The notes under the pieces are model-generated. The model saw nothing but the letters and a program-made list of their open reading frames with translations. It had not been told where the DNA came from and did not search any database. Made by a program: the position numbers and the translations under genes. From positions 1 through 49,401 of the forward strand of contig NZ_JOMJ01000001.1 in the NCBI RefSeq assembly GCF_000711295.1: a stretch of DNA of 49,401 nt. Direction: 5' to 3'. Below, one piece after another: positions 44,568-49,401 of this stretch (position 1 is its first letter; each line of letters starts with the position of its first letter). The DNA is from Desulfohalovibrio reitneri. Lineage in GTDB: Bacteria; Desulfobacterota; Desulfovibrionia; Desulfovibrionales; Desulfovibrionaceae.

Positions 44568-45398
44568 TCACCCCTTGGGCCAAGCGATGTTGGCCGGGCC
44601 GCGTTGTACCGTTCGGGCGTATTTCACCTTGGGCGTGCCGAAGAGCATGGCATAGCCGATCTGATGGTCGTCCGGGATGTCGAGTTCGGAGCGGAGTTGG
44701 GGCAGAAAACCGTCCACGGCCCAAGTGAGCAGCCCGTCCCACATGGTTCCCAGTCCGTTTGCCTGGGCCACCAGATCGAAGGTGGTAAGGGAGATGATGC
44801 AGTCCTGGGTGGGGCAGGGAGTGTCCTTGGGCGCGCTGGCAACCAGGACACCCGGCGCCCCGCGAAACAGGATGTCGACGCCGTTGCGGGTATAGCTCTT
44901 GAGGGCCCAGCCCAGATAACGGCCCACGGGCGATTTGGAGGTTTCCTCGTCGGCGAGCGCGGTTTCCAGGTCGGCATGAACGCGGCGGCTGAGGTCGGCG
45001 ACGACGTCCCTGGAATTGATGACGGTCAACTGGACCGCCTGGGCGTTTACGCCGGTGGGTGCGTGCCAGGTGGTGTCCAGCACGCCGCGAAGCAGTTGCG
45101 GGTCAACATCCTCGTCCTTGTAAAACCGCACGGAGCGACGGCCGCGAATGAGCGTGTCCAACTCACTGGGCTCGGGCAGGTTGCCCTTGAGCGCGACCGA
45201 ATCCTCCGGTTCACGGCCCAGTATGGAAACCGCCCCTGTGGGGCAGATGGCCAGGCAATGCTGGCAACGGATGCATTTACCTTCGTTGACGAGTTCAGGG
45301 AATTGGTCCTCGCCGAATTGAATGACGCCCGGAAAGCAGTCCTGGATGCACAGGCCGCACTGGGTGCAGCTTTCCTTGTCTATGCTGAAGTCGACCAT
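44568..45398 (-). CDS. Ferredoxin-nitroreductase fusion protein
   Basis: The 276-residue protein has an N-terminal two-cluster ferredoxin domain (CTQCGLCIQDCFPGVI and CIRCQHCLAICPTGAV, residues 11-59). An FMN nitroreductase domain follows (residues 80-250: LIRGRRSVRFYKDEDVD, DTTWHAPTGVNAQAVQL, FDLVAQANGLGTMWDGLLTW, GYAMLFGTPKVKYARTVQR). The domain pair suggests electron delivery from a low-potential ferredoxin to FMN. The natural substrate is unknown. A TetR gene is divergent and an operator-like repeat lies just upstream, so it is probably TetR-controlled. Confidence 0.92.
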   Translation of the reverse strand: MVDFSIDKESCTQCGLCIQDCFPGVIQFGEDQFPELVNEGKCIRCQHCLAICPTGAVSILGREPEDSVALKGNLPEPSELDTLIRGRRSVRFYKDEDVDPQLLRGVLDTTWHAPTGVNAQAVQLTVINSRDVVADLSRRVHADLETALADEETSKSPVGRYLGWALKSYTRNGVDILFRGAPGVLVASAPKDTPCPTQDCIISLTTFDLVAQANGLGTMWDGLLTWAVDGFLPQLRSELDIPDDHQIGYAMLFGTPKVKYARTVQRGPANIAWPKG

Positions 45399-45427
45399 GA
45401 AAATCCTCCAAACGTGGTTGCTGTACG

Positions 45428-45436
45428 CGGTGACCG
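45428..45436. promoter_or_regulatory. Candidate TetR operator near the nitroreductase start
   Basis: CGGTGACCG, an odd palindrome within TACGCGGTGACCGA, 30 bases from the nitroreductase start. It shares TACGCGGT with the site at 45579-45594. Confidence 0.35.
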
Positions 45437-45578
45437 ATTTGTATCAATGAGTAAAACGAGACGCGCCGTATTGCTTGTGGTTCGCCACGTCAACCGATCT
45501 TGTCACCCGGAAGGGGCCATCCAGCCATGGATGCGGGGCTTCCACTGTACCGGGGAGGTAAGGTAGGGTGCCCCGTTT

Positions 45579-45594
45579 TACGCGGTCCCGACCG
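45579..45594. promoter_or_regulatory. Candidate TetR operator near the tetR start
   Basis: TACGCGGTCCCGACCG holds the inverted repeat CGGTC-N2-GACCG. It lies 42 bases upstream of the tetR ATG and shares the TACGCGGT element with 45424-45431. Confidence 0.35.
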
Positions 45595-45635
45595 GGAGAC
45601 GCCCCGAAGAAAGGGACAACGGACCGGAGGAAGGC

Positions 45636-46211
45636 ATGACCAGAAAAGTACACGGCCGCCCTCGGTGCCCGGAATGCCGGGCAGCCGTTCTCGAAGCTGT
45701 GCACGACATGCTGCGCGGCCACTCGCTCCAATCCATGACCATCGAGGGCATCGCCCGCAGAGCCGGGGTCGGCAAGCAGACCATTTACAGGTGGTGGAAG
45801 GGAAAGGCTGACCTTGTCATGGAAGCCCTGGGCGAACTGACCTGCGAGGCGGTGCGGCCTCCGGAATCAGGGAGCCTGGAGAACGATCTGGCCACGTACT
45901 TGGCCCAGGCGTTCGAGGCGATCGAGCAGTGGTCGGCGCAGCATCTTCGTTGTCTCATGGTGGAAGCCCAGTTGGACGAGGAATTTCGGCGGAAGTTCAG
46001 GGAGCGGTTTCTGGAGAAGCGGCGTTGCTCCCTGAAGAGACTGTTCGAAGCGGCGCGAGAAAGGGGGGAACTCCCCACTGAGGACGATGCGGATCTGGCC
46101 GCGGACATGGTTTTCGGGATGATGTGGTACAGGCTGCTGGTGGGCCACGCCCCATTGGACGCGCGCTACGCCGGGGACATCGCCCGTCTGATTGCCAAAT
46201 CGTTCACCTGA
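45636..46211 (+). CDS. TetR/AcrR-family transcriptional regulator
   Basis: The 191-residue protein has a TetR-type N-terminal HTH (residues 14-62: VLEAVHDMLRGHSLQSMTIE, GIARRAGVGKQTIYRWWKGK, ADLVMEALGEL). The C-terminal helical part (TetR_C-like; LATYLAQAFEAIEQW, LMVEAQLDEEFRRKFRERFL, FGMMWYRLLVGHAPLD) should bind an effector. The start at 45636 has GGAGGAAGG upstream. Divergence from the ferredoxin-nitroreductase gene and shared operator-like repeats suggest it represses that gene and itself. The histidine kinase gene converges on it with 13 bases between. Confidence 0.92.
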   Translation: MTRKVHGRPRCPECRAAVLEAVHDMLRGHSLQSMTIEGIARRAGVGKQTIYRWWKGKADLVMEALGELTCEAVRPPESGSLENDLATYLAQAFEAIEQWSAQHLRCLMVEAQLDEEFRRKFRERFLEKRRCSLKRLFEAARERGELPTEDDADLAADMVFGMMWYRLLVGHAPLDARYAGDIARLIAKSFT

Positions 46212-46224
46212 TGTGGGCGGCCGA

Positions 46225-47970
<1,746 letters not shown>

Positions 47971-48089
47971 TTGGCACCAGCATGAAAAGCCCGGCGCGAT
48001 CCGTCAAAGGTTGAATTTGGGGATTTTTCGGGGATGCTCCTTCCTGGTTACTCGCCCCTGATGCGGGCATGGCAGGCAGCGGAAGGTTC

Positions 48090-48239
48090 TTATTGTTCAG
48101 CGGGGAAGTAGAGGCGGCAATTCCTTCCCTCGATGTGCTGGTAGGTTTTTTCCTTCCAGTGCAGTTCCGTCCGGGTCAGGTCGTCCAGCAGCCAGCCCGT
48201 AAGAAGGGAAAAAACCAGGAACAACAGTATCATGCGCAT
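48090..48239 (-). CDS. Small hypothetical protein with one hydrophobic segment (49 residues)
   Basis: The ATG at 48239 follows GGGAGGGG with good spacing. The protein reads MRMILLFLVFSLLTGWLLDD, a single hydrophobic segment (possible signal anchor), then a basic/aromatic tail (LHWKEKTYQHIEGRNC, LYFPAEQ). No family is recognised. It is convergent with nothing and lies between the histidine kinase gene (downstream) and cheW (divergent). Confidence 0.5.
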   Translation of the reverse strand: MRMILLFLVFSLLTGWLLDDLTRTELHWKEKTYQHIEGRNCRLYFPAEQ

Positions 48240-48396
48240 TGATTCCCCTCCCTTCGAATGCGCTTTGATCCGAGGCGCCAATCGTCCGGCGAGGGCCGTC
48301 GTAGCAACGCCCGTGCCGGGCTGTTCTTGACAGGCCGGGCATGGGAGGGACATTACCTGAATAAAGCCAAGCCCATTGCGGACAATTGGAGGAGTT

Positions 48397-48927
48397 ATGA
48401 GCGAGGCAGCCGATACCAGCCAATATCTGACCTTCACTCTGGCGGACGAGATTTTCGCCCTGGACATCGCCTCGGTTCGGGAGGTCTTGGAGTTGATCGC
48501 CATAACCCGCATACCGCGAACTCCGGCATTCATGCGGGGAGTCATCAACCTCCGTGGTCACGCCGTTCCGGTTGTGGACATGCGTCGCAAATTCGGCCTG
48601 GATGAGACCGAGGACACGGTCAATACCTGCATCATCATCGTAGAGGTTGATGTGGAGGGCGAGTCCACCCAGATCGGGGCCCTGGTGGATTCCGTGCGGG
48701 AGGTGGTGGAGATGCCGCCGGACACCATCGAGCCCGCACCACGCATGGGTGCGGCCATCAACACCGAGTTCATTCGGGGGATGGGCAAGCAGGACGGCGA
48801 TTTCGTCATCATCCTCGACATCGACAGGGTCCTTTCCCCTGAGGAGTTGGCCATGGTGCGCGACTACGGCGAAGGCGGCGAAACGGCTCGATCCTCCGGG
48901 CCGGACGCCGCCGAGGCGGCCTTGTGA
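48397..48927 (+). CDS. cheW: CheW-like chemotaxis coupling protein
   Basis: CheW links chemoreceptors to CheA. The 176-residue protein starts at 48397 after GGAGGAG. It shows the CheW fold: QYLTFTLADEIFALDIASVR, EVLELIAITRIPRTPAFMRG, VINLRGHAVPVVDMRRKFGL, IGALVDSVREVVEMPPDTIE, FVIILDIDRVLSPEEL. A short acidic tail extends beyond the normal end. It is 28 bases ahead of the next gene on the same strand, perhaps an operon of chemotaxis genes that continues past the window. Confidence 0.94.
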   Translation: MSEAADTSQYLTFTLADEIFALDIASVREVLELIAITRIPRTPAFMRGVINLRGHAVPVVDMRRKFGLDETEDTVNTCIIIVEVDVEGESTQIGALVDSVREVVEMPPDTIEPAPRMGAAINTEFIRGMGKQDGDFVIILDIDRVLSPEELAMVRDYGEGGETARSSGPDAAEAAL

Positions 48928-48955
48928 GCCAGCCTCGCCCTCGGGAGGGGGCGTG

Positions 48956-49401
48956 GTGAGCATATACGGGCGGTTTTTCGGCCAGTTTCTGGTGGAGAAT
49001 GGGGTTTTGTCCCCTTCCCAGCTGGAAGAATGCCTGGACGAGCAGAGGCGGATCAACGCGCCATTGGGGGCGCTGGCCCTGGAATCCGGGGCCATGACCG
49101 CGGAGCAGGTGGAGGATGTGGCAGCCAGGCAGCGGGAGACGGATGAGCGGTTTGGCAATCTGGCGGTGAGCCTGGGGTATCTCTCCCCGGATGGGCTGGA
49201 AGACCTGCTGCGCAACCAAGGCGAGCGCCACCTGTTCCTCGGCGAAAGCCTGGTGCGGCGTGGAGTCTTGGATTACTCGCGGCTGGAGGAACTGCTGGCG
49301 CGGTTCCACAATGAGTCGAAGCTGGCCGAAGCGGAGTTGCCCGAACGGCTGCGTTCGGCCGATGGAAACGAGGTTCGCCTTGTGGCCAGTACGGCCAGGC
49401 G
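48956..49401 (+). CDS. Protein with MshEN/GspE-N-like repeats, partial (runs off the window)
   Basis: The GTG at 48956 (GGGAGGGG upstream; another GTG directly before it) reads MSIYGRFFGQFLVENGVLSP. Three related helical repeats are seen: FGQFLVENGVLSPSQLEECL, GALALESGAMTAEQVEDVAA with FGNLAVSLGYLSPDGLEDLL, and LGESLVRRGVLDYSRLEELL. This is the pattern of the N-terminal MshEN domain of GspE/PilB-type proteins, which can bind cyclic di-GMP. The window ends after 148 codons with no stop, so the rest is unknown. Position after cheW hints at chemotaxis or surface motility. Confidence 0.65.
   Translation, partial: MSIYGRFFGQFLVENGVLSPSQLEECLDEQRRINAPLGALALESGAMTAEQVEDVAARQRETDERFGNLAVSLGYLSPDGLEDLLRNQGERHLFLGESLVRRGVLDYSRLEELLARFHNESKLAEAELPERLRSADGNEVRLVASTAR

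Noticed and set aside
48361-48396. Sigma-28 flagellar promoter before cheW (TAAAGCC...GCGGACAA)
   Set aside because: Spacing between the boxes is about three bases too short.

Overview
The window looks like a piece of a GC-rich (roughly 60-65% by eye) chromosome from a Desulfovibrio-like sulfate reducer (Desulfovibrionales). I infer this from the combination of an hdrCBA electron-transfer cluster, a cooA-cooS-cooC carbon monoxide dehydrogenase cluster with a CooA operator, FmdE with a FecBCD-type metal transporter, an NADP-type isocitrate dehydrogenase, DmsABC-like and branched-chain amino acid transport operons. The genus is not certain. Several genes point to salt or osmotic adaptation: TrkH/TrkA, an SLC12-type transporter, a BCCT transporter and a tandem Usp protein.

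Layout. 1-2426 (minus): hdrC-hdrB-hdrA. HdrA runs off the window, and hdrA and hdrB carry about nine small indels, mostly in homopolymers. 2865-4004: a MobA-like nucleotidyltransferase fused to an HD domain. 4016-7555 (minus): cooA, a perfect TGTCG-N6-CGACA site, cooS, an intrinsic terminator, cooC. 7717-8780: a MauE/DoxX-like membrane protein and a rhodanese lipoprotein. 8787-12573 (minus): an SLC12-type transporter gene broken by a 1.46 kb IS5-like element; deleting the element restores the frame across the junction. 12741-18417: trkH-trkA-ynjD-ynjB-ynjC, a tight operon. 18513-20556: typA behind a promoter and a terminator-like hairpin. 20608-23311: a diguanylate cyclase and a CocE/S15 hydrolase. 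23361-27003: a metal-type ABC transporter with FmdE, with a 19-bp palindrome over its -35 box. 27069-28223: icd. 28284-28973 (minus): a DUF554 membrane protein. 29098-29460: a SpoIIAA-like gene with an in-frame amber codon. 29503-29589: tRNA-Leu(CAA). 29716-29838: a compact structured element closed by a perfect 12-bp stem. 30395-36043: a PAS/LuxR regulator followed by a TorD-like chaperone and a DmsABC-like molybdoenzyme. 36096-36845: a phage-type Gp37/Gp68 (DUF5131) protein. 36931-41499 (minus): livHMGFK. 42055-44394 (minus): tandem Usp and BCCT transporter. 44568-46211: ferredoxin-nitroreductase and a divergent TetR regulator. 46225-49401: hybrid histidine kinase, a 49-residue small ORF, CheW and a partial MshEN-like protein.

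How it fits together. The left third concerns redox and one-carbon metabolism (Hdr, CO oxidation, metal insertion by CooC) and ion balance. The centre holds metal uptake, possibly for Mo/W enzymes (FmdE). A periplasm-facing molybdoenzyme with its own chaperone and putative sensor lies further right. The right third holds nutrient and osmolyte uptake and signalling. Recurrent regulatory motifs are hairpins that bury a Shine-Dalgarno sequence (torD, the GGDEF gene) and intrinsic terminators placed directly before a start codon (cooC, typA, DUF5131).

No rRNA, CRISPR array, origin or complete prophage was seen.
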